64,000 nt of DNA from Tumebacillus permanentifrigoris (GCF_003148565.1 NZ_QGGL01000004.1:150332-214331); one strand, 5' to 3'. Counted from the stretch's first letter, positions 34,543 through 44,713 are shown. The notes: a model not told the origin generated them from the sequence alone. Made by a program: numbers and translations.

Positions 34543-34578
34543 AAAAAAGCGCAACGAGGTTGTCCCTCGTTGCGCTTT
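34543..34578. terminator. Terminator of the two-component operon
   Basis: AAAGCGCAACGAGG and CCTCGTTGCGCTTT are perfect 14-base arms, followed by T6 on the minus strand; the kinase stop codon overlaps the stem. Confidence 0.85.
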
Positions 34579-35953
34579 ATTTGCGTACCGGCAATCGCAC
34601 GGTAAAGGTGCTGCCTGTGCCGGGATCACTTTGCACTTCGATCATGCCTTTGTGCGCCTCGACGATCCATCTGGCAATCGCCAGCCCGATCCCCGTCCCA
34701 CCGACGGCCCGTGTGCGCGCCGCCTCCACGCGGTAGAATCGCTCGAAGATCCGTTCCTGATCCTCCAGCGGAATCCCGATGCCGGTATCCTCTACACACA
34801 CCACCGCTGTCCGCACCATCCCGTTGCTGGTGTGTTCAGCCGTCACGGCAACGCGGACCCGTCCGCCGCTCGGGGTGTAGGCGAGCGCATTGTCGAGGAG
34901 GATCGCCAGCAGTTGCTTGATCCGCTCTTGGTCGCCTGTCAGAGACAGGGGCGACGGCGCGTCGAGCGCGAGTTCGATCCCTTTTTCCTGCGCTAAGGAT
35001 TGTCGCAAGCGCACGATTTGCTCGGCCGTGCTCACGAGGTCGAAGGGTTGTAGGTACAGATCCACCCCACCCGAGTCAGAGCGTGCCAGCGTCAGCAGAT
35101 CGGCGACGAGCTTGCTCATGCTCTGGACCTCGTCCTTCATGTCGGCGAGCACGAGTTGGGACACGTCAGAGAGCCTGTCCCCCTCCTCCAAATCGAGCAC
35201 GTCGATCGAGGACTTGAGCACCGCTAACGGCGTGCGCAGTTCATGTGAGGCATCGGCGACGAACTGTTGTTGCTTCAAGTAGGATGACTTAATCGGCACC
35301 ATCGCCCGAGCCGCCATGCGTTGCCCGACGACCGTGGACAGGATGCCAAACAGCGCGACGAGGATCAGCATGACTTCAGCGAGTGACGTCAGCACTTCCC
35401 AATAGTAGGACACGTCATTGCCCGTATACAGCACGCCCGCCAACTGTCCGTTCTGGTAGATCGCCCGTCCGGCCAGCAACAGCCACAGTTCACCATGACG
35501 TCGCGGCAGATGCAAGGTCGCCAGTTGGTTCTCGCCCTGCTCCGGCACCCAGTCCGCGAGTTGGAGCGACAAGGGACTGCGCACGTCCGGCATCCGTTCC
35601 TCGCCGTAGACGAGACGTCCATCTGCGTTGACGATATAGGTGAAAAATCGCATGCCCTCGGGGTCAGCCTGCTCCGCGACATCTGGCGGTTGCCCTCCGC
35701 CAAACGGCACGTGCTGGAGCAGGTCTTGGTAGCGGGTGACTTCTGCATCGGCCTGCGCTTGGACCAAGCTGTTCTGTTCCTTGAAGATCACCATGAACAA
35801 CACGCCGAACACGATCAAGGTGAACAGCAGGAGGATGAAGATCAACATCCCGCTGTAGGTCAGCGTCAAGCGCAAACGGATGCGTGTGAACAGGTCGCGT
35901 CGGCTGCGTTTCATCCAGCGTTCTCGGAAACGCCGGATGCGCTTAGTTTTCAA
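34577..35953 (-). CDS. Sensor histidine kinase
   Basis: A 458-residue membrane kinase. Two spans (about 28-52 and 188-212) flank an extracellular sensor of about 130 residues. The H-box is VADASHELRTPL, the N-box LLDNALAYTPSGG, followed by EDTGIGIP and GTGIGLAIARW in the ATPase domain. No obvious HAMP motif separates the second span from the H-box. It overlaps the response regulator gene by 11 bases, so the two are a coupled pair. The stimulus is unknown. Confidence 0.92.
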   Translation of the reverse strand: MKTKRIRRFRERWMKRSRRDLFTRIRLRLTLTYSGMLIFILLLFTLIVFGVLFMVIFKEQNSLVQAQADAEVTRYQDLLQHVPFGGGQPPDVAEQADPEGMRFFTYIVNADGRLVYGEERMPDVRSPLSLQLADWVPEQGENQLATLHLPRRHGELWLLLAGRAIYQNGQLAGVLYTGNDVSYYWEVLTSLAEVMLILVALFGILSTVVGQRMAARAMVPIKSSYLKQQQFVADASHELRTPLAVLKSSIDVLDLEEGDRLSDVSQLVLADMKDEVQSMSKLVADLLTLARSDSGGVDLYLQPFDLVSTAEQIVRLRQSLAQEKGIELALDAPSPLSLTGDQERIKQLLAILLDNALAYTPSGGRVRVAVTAEHTSNGMVRTAVVCVEDTGIGIPLEDQERIFERFYRVEAARTRAVGGTGIGLAIARWIVEAHKGMIEVQSDPGTGSTFTVRLPVRK

Positions 35954-36620
35954 GTTTGTACCCGATCCCCCGCACGCTTTTGATCAGCGTCTCGGCGCCG
36001 GGGAGGTCGAGTTTTTTGCGCAGCAGTTTGACGGTGGCATCGATGGCGTTTTTGGTGATGTCGCTATCGAAGCCCCACACCCGTTGCAGGATCAGTTCAC
36101 GCGGGAGTACCTGTCCGTGGTTTTGCAGGAGCAAGTCGAGCAGTTGGAACTCGCGTGGAGACAACTGGACCTGCACGCCTGCCCGACTCACGGTGTGATC
36201 GGTGCGGTTGACTTCGAGTCCCGCGTGACAGAACACATCCTGTTGCAGCGGTGTAAACGCGCGTCGCCCCAGCGCACGCAAGCGGGCTTGCAACTCCTCG
36301 AATTCGAACGGTTTGACCAGATAGTCGTCCGCTCCAGCGTCGAGCCCTTGGACGCGGTCTTGGACAGCGTCTTTGGCGGTCAGCATCAGGACGGCACCTG
36401 TATAACCCTCCCGGCGCAGCAGGCGGCAGACTTCGACCCCGTTCATCTGCGGCATCATCCAGTCGAGGATGATCACGTCGTAGGCAACAGCTTTGGCGTA
36501 GTCATAGGCTTCATCACCACGCATGACCCAGTCGACTTGGTGTCCGTCTTTTTTGGTCAGCAGGTGCAGGACCAATTTTCCGAGCCGTTGGTCGTCCTCC
36601 GCAAGCAATACGTTCATCAT
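35943..36620 (-). CDS. OmpR/PhoB-family response regulator
   Basis: A 225-residue regulator. The receiver domain has the acidic pair (AEDDQ, about 8-10), the phosphorylated Asp in LDWMMP (about 52) and the Lys in LTAKD (about 102). The C-terminal half is a winged helix (LSPREFQLLDLL, VRGIGYKL). Partner of the overlapping kinase gene; it precedes the kinase in the operon. Confidence 0.93.
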   Translation of the reverse strand: MMNVLLAEDDQRLGKLVLHLLTKKDGHQVDWVMRGDEAYDYAKAVAYDVIILDWMMPQMNGVEVCRLLRREGYTGAVLMLTAKDAVQDRVQGLDAGADDYLVKPFEFEELQARLRALGRRAFTPLQQDVFCHAGLEVNRTDHTVSRAGVQVQLSPREFQLLDLLLQNHGQVLPRELILQRVWGFDSDITKNAIDATVKLLRKKLDLPGAETLIKSVRGIGYKLEN

Positions 36621-36691
36621 GGATCACCTGTTTCTAGCCAGAGTTTTTTCTCAGCGTACCACACGAACATGAAATTCCCATGAAAGCGGCG

Positions 36692-36729
36692 AAAAAAAAT
36701 CCCCCTGCCGCGTGGGCAGAGGGATTTTT
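36692..36729. terminator. Terminator of the giant repeat-protein gene
   Basis: AAAAATCCCcCTGCC and GGCAGaGGGATTTTT arms lie 17 bases after the stop codon at 36746; the flanking A- and T-tracts allow use in both directions. Confidence 0.8.
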
Positions 36730-36745
36730 CCTTTTGGTGCGTACG

Positions 36746-39700
36746 TTACTTTTGAACTTTGACGGTGGTTTGGCCGATGACCAAGTTCCCGTTGACGTAG
36801 CCACGGAATTCCAGTTTCACTTCCGAACCGGTCCACGTGAAGTTGGAGCGTTCGAATTTGAACTGTCCGTTTTTCGCCTGGTTGTAGTACCCGTTGTTGC
36901 TGGTCAGTGCCTTCACGCCGTTCAGTCGAACGGAGTCGAGGTCAAAGCCTTGGGTGGAGATGTTGAACGGCAGGTTCACACGGACGGTGAACTCGCCTTT
37001 GTTGCCTTTGATCGTGCCCGGGGTCACATCGATGTCAGCGCCGATGTATACCACGAATTGCTTTTCGAGCGTGGAGACTTTGCCGTTGATATCCGTAACC
37101 GTGACTTTCGCGGTGTAGACGCCCGGCTTGTCGGTGAGCAGAAGCCCGTTGTTTTGCAGGATGAACGAGATTCCGCCCGGACCGGAGATTGTCAACTTGC
37201 TGCTGACGATCTTCGGCGAGTCTACGGAGATCTTGTAACTCACGAGGATCGGCAGGCCGAGTCTGTATTCGGCTTGCAGATCATCCATCGTGATGACAGG
37301 TGCGGCCAGGCCGGTTTTCACATCAACTGTGTGTACCGCTTCCACGTTGCCTGCCACGTCGGTGGAGTAGAAGGCGACTTTGTGCGTGACTTGCTTGGGC
37401 ACATCGTCGTCTCGGTGATCTCGATGCATCCAGTTAAACCAGTCGTACCAGTTCCCCCAGAATTCCAGGCTGTCCTTGTTGCTGGTGGTTCCGGTCAAGC
37501 TGGTGGTTCCAGTGCCCGTGTTCCCGTTGGTGAGGGTGAAGGACGTGCCTTCCATGTAAGCCCCACCATCTACGGAGTAGAAGGTTTTCGCCACGCCGCT
37601 CATCGAGTCCGTCGAAGCCAGCGTAACTTTCATGTCGCCGGCAGTCCCCGTGCTCTGCGCGTCAGATGTGGTGACCGGAGCTGTTTTGTCCACTTTAACT
37701 TCGAGCGTTTGCACTTGCTCTTGGTTGCCTGCGATGTCGACCGCGTAGTAGGTGACTTTGTTGACGCCTTCCTTGTCAACGGTGAACGTCGTGCCTGCTA
37801 CATAGGTCGAACCGTTGACGGAGTAGTAGGTTTTCGCTACGCCGCTTTGTGCATCGGTCGTGGTCAGCGTGACAGTCGCCGCTTGTACCCAGCCCGAGAT
37901 CGCGTTGGACTTGGTGGTCGGTGCTGCTTTGTCGAGTTTGACTTCGACCGTATGCGTTGTTTCTTTGTTGCCCGACTTGTCAACGGAGTAGAAGGAGATT
38001 TTGTTCACGCCTTCTTGGTTGACCGTGACGGTCGTGCCTTCTGCGAAGTCCGAACCGTTGACGGAGTAGTAGGTTTTCGCTACGCCTGTCAGGTTGTCCG
38101 TTGCGCTCAGGGTGACTTGAACGTCTGCTGCAGACCAGGTGGTCGGTGCTTCAGACGTGGTGACCGGAGCGGTTTTGTCGACGGTGACTTCCAGAGATTG
38201 TGCGTCTTCCTTGTTGCCTGCTACGTCTACAGAGTAGTAGGAAACTTTGTTGATTCCTTCCTGATCGACCGTGACGGTCGTGCCTTCAACGAAGGCCGAA
38301 CCGTTGATCGAGTAGAAGGTTTTTGCTACGCCGCTTTGTGCATCGGTGGCCGTCAGGGTGACTTTGCCGTCTGCTTGTGCGGAGGCGGTGGTCGGTGCTG
38401 CTTTGTCGAGTTTGACTTCGACCGTTTGCGTTGCTTCTTGGTTGCCCGACTTGTCGACGGAGTAGAAGGAGATTTTGTTCACGCCTTCTCGATCGACAGT
38501 GACGGTCGTGCCTTCTGCGAAGTCCGAACCGTTGACGGAGTAGTAGGTTTTCGCTACGCCCGTCAGATTGTCTGTTGCGCTCAGGGTGACTTGAACGTCT
38601 GCTGCAGACCAGCTGGTCGGTGCGTCAGATGTGGTGACCGGAGCTGTTTTGTCGACGGTGACTTCCAGAGATTGTGCGTCTTCCTTGTTGCCTGCTACGT
38701 CTACAGAGTAGTAGGAAACTTTGTTGATGCCTTCCTGATCGACCGTGACGGTCGTGCCTTCAACGAAGTCCGAACCGTTGATCGAGTAGAAGGTTTTTGC
38801 TACGCCGCTTTGTGCATCGGTCGCCGTCAGGGTGACTTTGCCGTCTGCTTGCGCGGATGCGGTGGTCGGTGCTGCTTTGTCGAGTTTGACTTCGACCGTA
38901 TGCGTTGTTTCTTTGTTGCCCGACTTGTCAACGGAGTAGAAGGAGATTTTGTTCACGCCTTCTCGATCGACAGTGACGGTCGTGCCTTCTGCGAAGTCCG
39001 AACCGTTGACGGAGTAGTAGGTTTTCGCTACGCCTGTCAGGTTGTCCGTTGCGCTCAGGATGACTTGAACGTCTGCTGCAGACCAGGTGGTCGGTGCTTC
39101 AGACGTGGTGACCGGAGCGGTTTTGTCGACGGTGACTTCCAGAGATTGTGCGTCTTCCTTGTTGCCTGCTACGTCTACAGAGTAGTAGGAAACTTTGTTG
39201 ATTCCTTCCTGATCGACCGTGACGGTCGTGCCCTCAACGAAGTCCGAACCGTTGATCGAGTAGAAGGTTTTTGCTACGCCGCTTTGTGCATCGGTGGCCG
39301 TCAGGGTGACTTTGCCGTCTGCTTGCACGGATGCGGTGGTCGGTGCTGCTTTGTCGAGTTTGACTTCGACCGTTTGCGTTGCTTCTTGGTTGCCCGACTT
39401 GTCGACGGAGTAGAAGGAGATTTTGTTCACGCCTTCTTGGTTGACCGTGACGGTCGTGCCTTCTGCGAAGTCCGAACCGTTGACGGAGTAGTAGGTTTTC
39501 GCTACGCCCGTCAAGTTGTCCGTTGCGCTCAGGGTGACTTGAACGTCTGCTGCAGACCAGTTGGTCGGCGCGTGAGACGTGGTGACCGGAGCGGTTTTGT
39601 CGACAGTGACTTCCAGAGATTGTGCGTCTTCCTTGTTGCCTGCTACGTCCACGGAGTAGTAGGAAACTTTGTTGATGCCTTCTTGATCTACCGTGACGGT

Positions 39701-42700
39701 GGTGCCTTCAACGAAGGCCGAACCGTTGATCGAGTAGAAGGTTTTTGCTACGCCGCTTTGTGCATCGGTGGCCGTCAGGGTGACTTTGCCGTCTGCTTGT
39801 GCGGAGGCGGTGGTCGGTGCTGCTTTGTCGAGTTTGACTTCGACCGTTTGCGTTGCTTCTTGGTTGCCCGACTTGTCGACGGAGTAGAAGGAGATTTTGT
39901 TCACGCCTTCTCGATCGACGGTGACGGTCGTGCCTTCTGCGAAGTCTGAACCGTTGACGGAGTAGTAGGTTTTCGCGACGCCGGAACGATCATCCGTTGC
40001 GGACAGGGTAACTTTGACGTCTGTTGCCGACCAGATCGTCGGTGCATCAGACTTGGTGACCGGTGCCGTTTTATCAACGGAAACTTGGAGCGATTGTGCC
40101 GTTTCTCGGTTCCCTGCTTGGTCGACCGAGTAGTAAGAGACTGTGTTGACGCCTTCTTGGTCAACCGTGACGGTGGTGCCTTCTACATAGGTAGCACCGT
40201 TGACGGAGTAGAAGGTTTTGGCCACGCCGCTTTGTGCGTCTGTTGCCGTCAGGGTGACGACCGACGCGGCTTGGCTTGCTTGGGTGACCGGTGCGGTTTT
40301 GTCGATTTTGACGCTGATCGACTTGGTCGCTTCGGTGTTGCCCACTTTGTCAACCGAGTAGAAGGAGATCTGGTTGACGCCCTCTTGGTTGACGGTGATC
40401 GAAGTGCCTTCTACAAATGCACTGCCGTTCACCGAGTAGAGCGTTTTGGCAACGCCTGTGATGTCATCGGAAGCCGTCAAGGTGACGACCGTGCTCTGGT
40501 TCGTCCAAGCGGTCGGCGCGGTAGCCATCGTGACGGGCGCTTGCGTGTCCACGACCAGCTTCGCGAGCACGGTGTTGGACGGTTGGGATTCACCAAACGA
40601 ATTGCTGTACGAAGTGACGTAGTATTCATGGTTCTTGTACGGCAGGTTGGTGAGCGTGTACGACAGGTTGTTCAGGTTCTTCACCAGTTGCACCGGCTTG
40701 CCGTCGACGATTTCGTAGACGTTATAGCCGTTGGCGTAGGTGACGAAGCCCCACGAGATCGTTGCGCTCGTCTGACTCAACACTTTTACAGTGGCGGTCG
40801 GCGACTGCATCAGCGGGTAGACGATTTTTTCGGTGACTTGATTGGAGGCTTGCGATTCTCCGAAGCGCGTGTTGTAGGCGGTCACGACATAGGAGTGCGA
40901 CGCTTCCAACAGGTTGTACTCGGTATAGGTGAGCGCCGTCCCTTTGTAAACCAACGTGCGCGTGTCGCCCGTCACTTTATAGAGGCGGTACTCGTTCCCC
41001 CATGTCACAGCCGGCCAAGTCAAGGTCATGTTGTTGGCATTGAACACGGTCGATTTCAGAACCGGCGGTTGCACGACCGGCCAAACCAGCGTGAAGTTCG
41101 CGGTGCTGGCGAGCGGCGATTCACCGAAGCGGTCGCTGTAGGAGTACACCGCATAGCTGTAATCCCCTTGCGGCATGTTCGTCAACGTCAGCGTCGAGGT
41201 GGTCTGCGTGCTTTTCAGAACGCGCTGTCCATCGACGATCTGGTACACGCGGTACGCGGTTGCGTACTGAGCGGTGCCCCACTTCAGCGTGATGTCATTG
41301 CCGTTGGTGATCGTTTGTGTCAACGTGCCTGGCGCTTGCATCGTCGGGAACACCATCGAGTAGTTCAGTACGGTTGCGACCGGCGAATCCCCGAAGCGGG
41401 TGCTCGTCGAACGCACTTCGTAGGTGTAGTCACCCGCCGGCAAGTTCACGAAGGTGTTGGTCAGGCCGGTCAAGGTTTTCAACAGGGTCTTCTCCCCGTT
41501 GATGACTTGGTAGAGTTTGTAGGATGTCGCGTATTGCGAAGCCGGCCATTTCAGCGTCACGTCGTTGCCGTTGGCAACCGTTGTCGTCAGGGACGCTGGA
41601 GGTTGCATCGTCGGGAACGTCAGCGTGAACACATCTTGGATGCCCTCTGGGGATTCACCCAAACGGTCGCTGAACGAATGCACCTCGTAGGTGTAGTCGC
41701 CCTCCGGTTGGTTCACATACGTGACTTGGGTCCCGGTCACCGTGCTTTTCAGCACCAGTTGATCGTCGACCACTTGGTAGACTTTGTAAGCAGTTGCGTT
41801 TGGTGCCACATTCCATTTCAGGGTGATGTCATTGCCGTTGGCGATGGTTTGCGTCAACGTCGTCGGCGGGACCATCGACGAGAGGACCAGGTCGAAGGTG
41901 ACGCTGCTGCCTTCTGTCGATTCTCCGAAGCGGTCACTGTACGCGTGTACTTCGAACGTGTACGTGCCCCCTGCCGATTTCGTGAAGGTAGCCGCTGGTG
42001 TGGTCACGGTTTTTTGCAGAACTTTTTGTCCGTCGATGATCCGATAGACTTTGTAAGCTGTTGCGTAGAGAGCTGCGGTCCACTTGAGGTTGATGTCGCT
42101 CAAGTTGGTGATGGTTTGGGTTACCGGGCCCGGTGCTTGCATCGTCGGGAACACGACCGTCAGATTGACGGTGCTGCCCTCCGGCGATTCACCGAAGCGG
42201 GTGCTGACCGAATGCACTTCATAGGTGTAGTCGCCCGCCGGCTGGTTCGTGTACGTTGCAGTCGCCGCGGTCGGCGAGCTTTTCAGTACTTTTTGCCCAT
42301 TGATGACTTGGTAGACCTTGTAGCTGGTCGCGCTGGTCACGGCATCCCATTTCAAGGTGATGTCGTTGCCATTGCTGATGCTGGATGTCGGGTTGCTCGG
42401 CGCCGGCATCGTGTTCTCGTCAACCGTTACCGTCGCGTTGCTACCCGCTTGCGATTCACCGAAGCGGGTGCTGACTGCGTGCACCACGTAGGTGTGCTCT
42501 CCGCCAGCTACTTTCGCCAGCGTGGTCGTCAGCGCGGCGGTCGTCGTCTTGAGAACTTCTGTGCCCGCGATGAGCTCGTAGATTTTGTAGGAGTTGGCGT
42601 ATGCGGAAGCCGACCATGTCAGCACGACATCATTGGCATTTAGGATCTTGGAGGTCAGGTTGGCCGGAGCCGCGATGACCGGAAGATCCAACGTGAACTT

Positions 42701-44653
42701 GAGTTCCGCTCCAGTTGCCGATTCACCGAAGAACGTGGAAACCGACGTCACAATGTAGTCATAGTCCCCACCCGGTTGGTTGGAGTAGGTGACGGTCGTG
42801 CCGGCCAACGTGCTTTTCAGCACTTTTTGCCCGTTGACGACTTGGTAGACTTTGTAGCTCGTTGCGTACTGTGCGGCCGTCCATTTCAAGGTGATGTCGT
42901 TGCCGTTGGCGATCGTTTGCGTCAGATCGGTCGGCGGATTCATCGTTTGACCGTTCATCGTCACCGTGACGAGGCTGCCCTGTGCCGATTCGCCGAACCG
43001 AGTGGACACGGAGTGAACTTCGTAGGTGTAGTCGCCCGGTTGCATGTTGGTAAAGGCTTGGGTCGTGGTCGCGATGGAGGATTTCAGAACTTTTTGCCCG
43101 TTGACGATCTGGTAGATTTTGTAGCTGGTTGCCAGTGGTGCTGCATCCCAGTTCAACGAAAATTCAGTGGCGCTCTTGATCGTCTGCACCAGATTCGCCG
43201 GTGCTTGCATGACCGGAGTGACCAGTGTGAGCGAAACTTGACTGCCCTCTGCCGATTCACCCAAGCGCGTCGAGACGGAGTGAATCTCATACGCGTAGTC
43301 ACCGGCCGGCAGGTTGGTGTACGAAACCGTCGTGCCTGTCACGGTGTTTTTCAAGACTTTCTGTCCGTTGACGATCTGATAGACTTTGTAGTTGTTGGCG
43401 TTGGAGACTGCATCCCACGTGAGGACGATGTCATTGCCGTTTTGCAATTTGTACGCGAAGTTCGCCGGAGCGACCAGGATCGGTACTTCGACGGTGAAAG
43501 CGACCGTGCTGGCTGCCGATTCCCCGAAGCGATCGCTGTATGCGCGCACTTCATAGTTGTAGTCCCCGTCAGCCAACCCGGTGAAGGTCGCGCTGGTGGT
43601 GGTGACCGTTTTTTGCAGGACGCTTTCGCCATTGCTGACTTGGTAGATTTTGTACCCGGTTGCGTAGGGCACGCTGGACCAAGTGAGCGTGGCATCGTTG
43701 TAGTTGGCGAGCGTCGACTTGAGGTTCGCCGGGGCTGCCATCGTCGGAGCGACCAGCGTGAACGAGAGTAGTGTCCCGTCTGCCGAATCGCCATAGCGAT
43801 CACTGGTGGCGTGAACTTCGTACGCATAGTCACCCGCTGATTGATTGGTCAGAGTGACGGTCGTGCCCGTCACGGTGTTTTGCAAGACGTTTTGTCCGTT
43901 GGTGACTTTGTAGAGTTTGTAGCTGGTGGCATACGGTGCTGCGTTCCACTTCAAGGTTACGTCGTTGCCGTTGGCTACGGTGTACGCGAAACCGGTCGGC
44001 GGAATCATCTTCGGCGGGACGACGTCGACTTTCGTTGTCGTCGAAACCGGAGATTCACCGTACAGGGCGTTGGATGCGGAGACTGCGTAGACGCTCGAAC
44101 CACCCGGTGCGTTGATGAAGGTGTACGCCGTTCCTGTGGTGACCGTCGTGACCAATGTCTTCTGATCATCTGCTGTGATCTGATAGACTTTGTACGAATC
44201 GGCATACTGGGAAGCGGCCCAGTTCAGGACGACATCTGTGCCGTTCTGAACCACGGAGGTCAAGCTTGCAGGTGCGGCCATGTCGGGGTAGACAATCTCC
44301 GAATTGACCGGAGCACACGGACCTGATTCTCCATCCGCACTCAACGTCGACACCACGAAGCTGTACGAGCCTTCTGGGAGATCGTTGATTGTGAAGGCGG
44401 CCGTCGTCGGGCTCCCCAACAGTTTTAACTGTCCGTCCATGATTCCATAGACGTTGTATCCCGTCGCTCCGAAGACCGCACTCCAGGATAGTTTGACATC
44501 GTCAGGCGTCAATTGCTGTGCAGCCAGATTGCTCGGAGGTAACATGATGGCGTTCGTCTGGGCTGCGAAGGCTTGGCTCACAGGAAATACGAGTTGAAAC
44601 ACGAGCAGCAGAGCCAAGAGAAGTGAGAAGTTGCTGCCAAAGCGTTTTCCCAT
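36746..44653 (-). CDS. Giant secreted FN3/Ig-like repeat protein (putative matrix adhesin)
   Basis: A 2635-residue secreted protein. The signal peptide ends near AFAA (about 31). Residues about 37-1366 hold 15 FN3 repeats of roughly 89 residues, most with a NDxxLxW strand and an SxRFGES end. Residues about 1367-2446 hold 13 Ig-like repeats of 76-82 residues built on GVAKTxYSVNG, VDQEGVNKxSYYSVD and AGN motifs. The last 190 residues are a different beta-rich domain. No LPxTG sorting signal or SLH domain is seen, so the protein may be released or held by the matrix. The Ig-like part alternates two repeat types in a 474-base DNA period. AGGTAGGA precedes the ATG. A GEMM-I riboswitch with a terminator lies in the leader, so c-di-GMP probably controls expression. 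Adhesion or matrix function is inferred. Confidence 0.85.
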   Translation of the reverse strand: MGKRFGSNFSLLLALLLVFQLVFPVSQAFAAQTNAIMLPPSNLAAQQLTPDDVKLSWSAVFGATGYNVYGIMDGQLKLLGSPTTAAFTINDLPEGSYSFVVSTLSADGESGPCAPVNSEIVYPDMAAPASLTSVVQNGTDVVLNWAASQYADSYKVYQITADDQKTLVTTVTTGTAYTFINAPGGSSVYAVSASNALYGESPVSTTTKVDVVPPKMIPPTGFAYTVANGNDVTLKWNAAPYATSYKLYKVTNGQNVLQNTVTGTTVTLTNQSAGDYAYEVHATSDRYGDSADGTLLSFTLVAPTMAAPANLKSTLANYNDATLTWSSVPYATGYKIYQVSNGESVLQKTVTTTSATFTGLADGDYNYEVRAYSDRFGESAASTVAFTVEVPILVAPANFAYKLQNGNDIVLTWDAVSNANNYKVYQIVNGQKVLKNTVTGTTVSYTNLPAGDYAYEIHSVSTRLGESAEGSQVSLTLVTPVMQAPANLVQTIKSATEFSLNWDAAPLATSYKIYQIVNGQKVLKSSIATTTQAFTNMQPGDYTYEVHSVSTRFGESAQGSLVTVTMNGQTMNPPTDLTQTIANGNDITLKWTAAQYATSYKVYQVVNGQKVLKSTLAGTTVTYSNQPGGDYDYIVTSVSTFFGESATGAELKFTLDLPVIAAPANLTSKILNANDVVLTWSASAYANSYKIYELIAGTEVLKTTTAALTTTLAKVAGGEHTYVVHAVSTRFGESQAGSNATVTVDENTMPAPSNPTSSISNGNDITLKWDAVTSATSYKVYQVINGQKVLKSSPTAATATYTNQPAGDYTYEVHSVSTRFGESPEGSTVNLTVVFPTMQAPGPVTQTITNLSDINLKWTAALYATAYKVYRIIDGQKVLQKTVTTPAATFTKSAGGTYTFEVHAYSDRFGESTEGSSVTFDLVLSSMVPPTTLTQTIANGNDITLKWNVAPNATAYKVYQVVDDQLVLKSTVTGTQVTYVNQPEGDYTYEVHSFSDRLGESPEGIQDVFTLTFPTMQPPASLTTTVANGNDVTLKWPASQYATSYKLYQVINGEKTLLKTLTGLTNTFVNLPAGDYTYEVRSTSTRFGDSPVATVLNYSMVFPTMQAPGTLTQTITNGNDITLKWGTAQYATAYRVYQIVDGQRVLKSTQTTSTLTLTNMPQGDYSYAVYSYSDRFGESPLASTANFTLVWPVVQPPVLKSTVFNANNMTLTWPAVTWGNEYRLYKVTGDTRTLVYKGTALTYTEYNLLEASHSYVVTAYNTRFGESQASNQVTEKIVYPLMQSPTATVKVLSQTSATISWGFVTYANGYNVYEIVDGKPVQLVKNLNNLSYTLTNLPYKNHEYYVTSYSNSFGESQPSNTVLAKLVVDTQAPVTMATAPTAWTNQSTVVTLTASDDITGVAKTLYSVNGSAFVEGTSITVNQEGVNQISFYSVDKVGNTEATKSISVKIDKTAPVTQASQAASVVTLTATDAQSGVAKTFYSVNGATYVEGTTVTVDQEGVNTVSYYSVDQAGNRETAQSLQVSVDKTAPVTKSDAPTIWSATDVKVTLSATDDRSGVAKTYYSVNGSDFAEGTTVTVDREGVNKISFYSVDKSGNQEATQTVEVKLDKAAPTTASAQADGKVTLTATDAQSGVAKTFYSINGSAFVEGTTVTVDQEGINKVSYYSVDVAGNKEDAQSLEVTVDKTAPVTTSHAPTNWSAADVQVTLSATDNLTGVAKTYYSVNGSDFAEGTTVTVNQEGVNKISFYSVDKSGNQEATQTVEVKLDKAAPTTASVQADGKVTLTATDAQSGVAKTFYSINGSDFVEGTTVTVDQEGINKVSYYSVDVAGNKEDAQSLEVTVDKTAPVTTSEAPTTWSAADVQVILSATDNLTGVAKTYYSVNGSDFAEGTTVTVDREGVNKISFYSVDKSGNKETTHTVEVKLDKAAPTTASAQADGKVTLTATDAQSGVAKTFYSINGSDFVEGTTVTVDQEGINKVSYYSVDVAGNKEDAQSLEVTVDKTAPVTTSDAPTSWSAADVQVTLSATDNLTGVAKTYYSVNGSDFAEGTTVTVDREGVNKISFYSVDKSGNQEATQTVEVKLDKAAPTTASAQADGKVTLTATDAQSGVAKTFYSINGSAFVEGTTVTVDQEGINKVSYYSVDVAGNKEDAQSLEVTVDKTAPVTTSEAPTTWSAADVQVTLSATDNLTGVAKTYYSVNGSDFAEGTTVTVNQEGVNKISFYSVDKSGNKETTHTVEVKLDKAAPTTKSNAISGWVQAATVTLTTTDAQSGVAKTYYSVNGSTYVAGTTFTVDKEGVNKVTYYAVDIAGNQEQVQTLEVKVDKTAPVTTSDAQSTGTAGDMKVTLASTDSMSGVAKTFYSVDGGAYMEGTSFTLTNGNTGTGTTSLTGTTSNKDSLEFWGNWYDWFNWMHRDHRDDDVPKQVTHKVAFYSTDVAGNVEAVHTVDVKTGLAAPVITMDDLQAEYRLGLPILVSYKISVDSPKIVSSKLTISGPGGISFILQNNGLLLTDKPGVYTAKVTVTDINGKVSTLEKQFVVYIGADIDVTPGTIKGNKGEFTVRVNLPFNISTQGFDLDSVRLNGVKALTSNNGYYNQAKNGQFKFERSNFTWTGSEVKLEFRGYVNGNLVIGQTTVKVQK
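37917..40077 (-). repeat. 474-bp tandem repeat within the giant gene
   Basis: About four and a half near-identical units of 474 bases, each coding one DKTAPVTTS-type and one DKAAPTTAS-type Ig-like repeat. TTTTGTCGAC recurs near 38173, 38647, 39121 and, with one change, 39595. High identity between units points to recent expansion or gene conversion. Confidence 0.8.
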
Positions 44654-44673
44654 ATAGGGTCCTACCTTTCCCG

Positions 44674-44713
44674 TGAAAAAAGGGGCATGAGGTCATAAAA
44701 AAATGAACCTCAC
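44674..44713 (-). terminator. Riboswitch expression platform: intrinsic terminator
   Basis: On the minus strand GTGAGGTTCAT (44713-44703) pairs with ATGACCTCATGC (44696-44685), followed by CCCCTTTTTTT. It lies between the c-di-GMP aptamer and the start codon of the giant gene, 21 bases before that codon. Confidence 0.7.

Noticed and set aside
36746-37300. Sortase signal or SLH domain at the end of the giant protein
   Set aside because: The C-terminus ends in a beta-rich domain (VIGQTTVKVQK) with no LPxTG, hydrophobic tail or SLH motif.
36680-39949. 1089-residue open frame on the plus strand
   Set aside because: It is the mirror of the Ig-like repeats of the giant minus-strand gene; its own repeats follow the 474-base period, it has no family features, and the minus frame has a signal peptide, leader and terminator.
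37917-40077. CRISPR array
   Set aside because: The repeats are 474-base in-frame protein-coding units, not short repeats with unique spacers, and no cas gene is present.
40085-43771. Long plus-strand open frames (852 and 331 residues) opposite the FN3 repeats
   Set aside because: Antisense shadows of the FN3 repeats, rich in Arg, Val and Asp without a recognisable domain.
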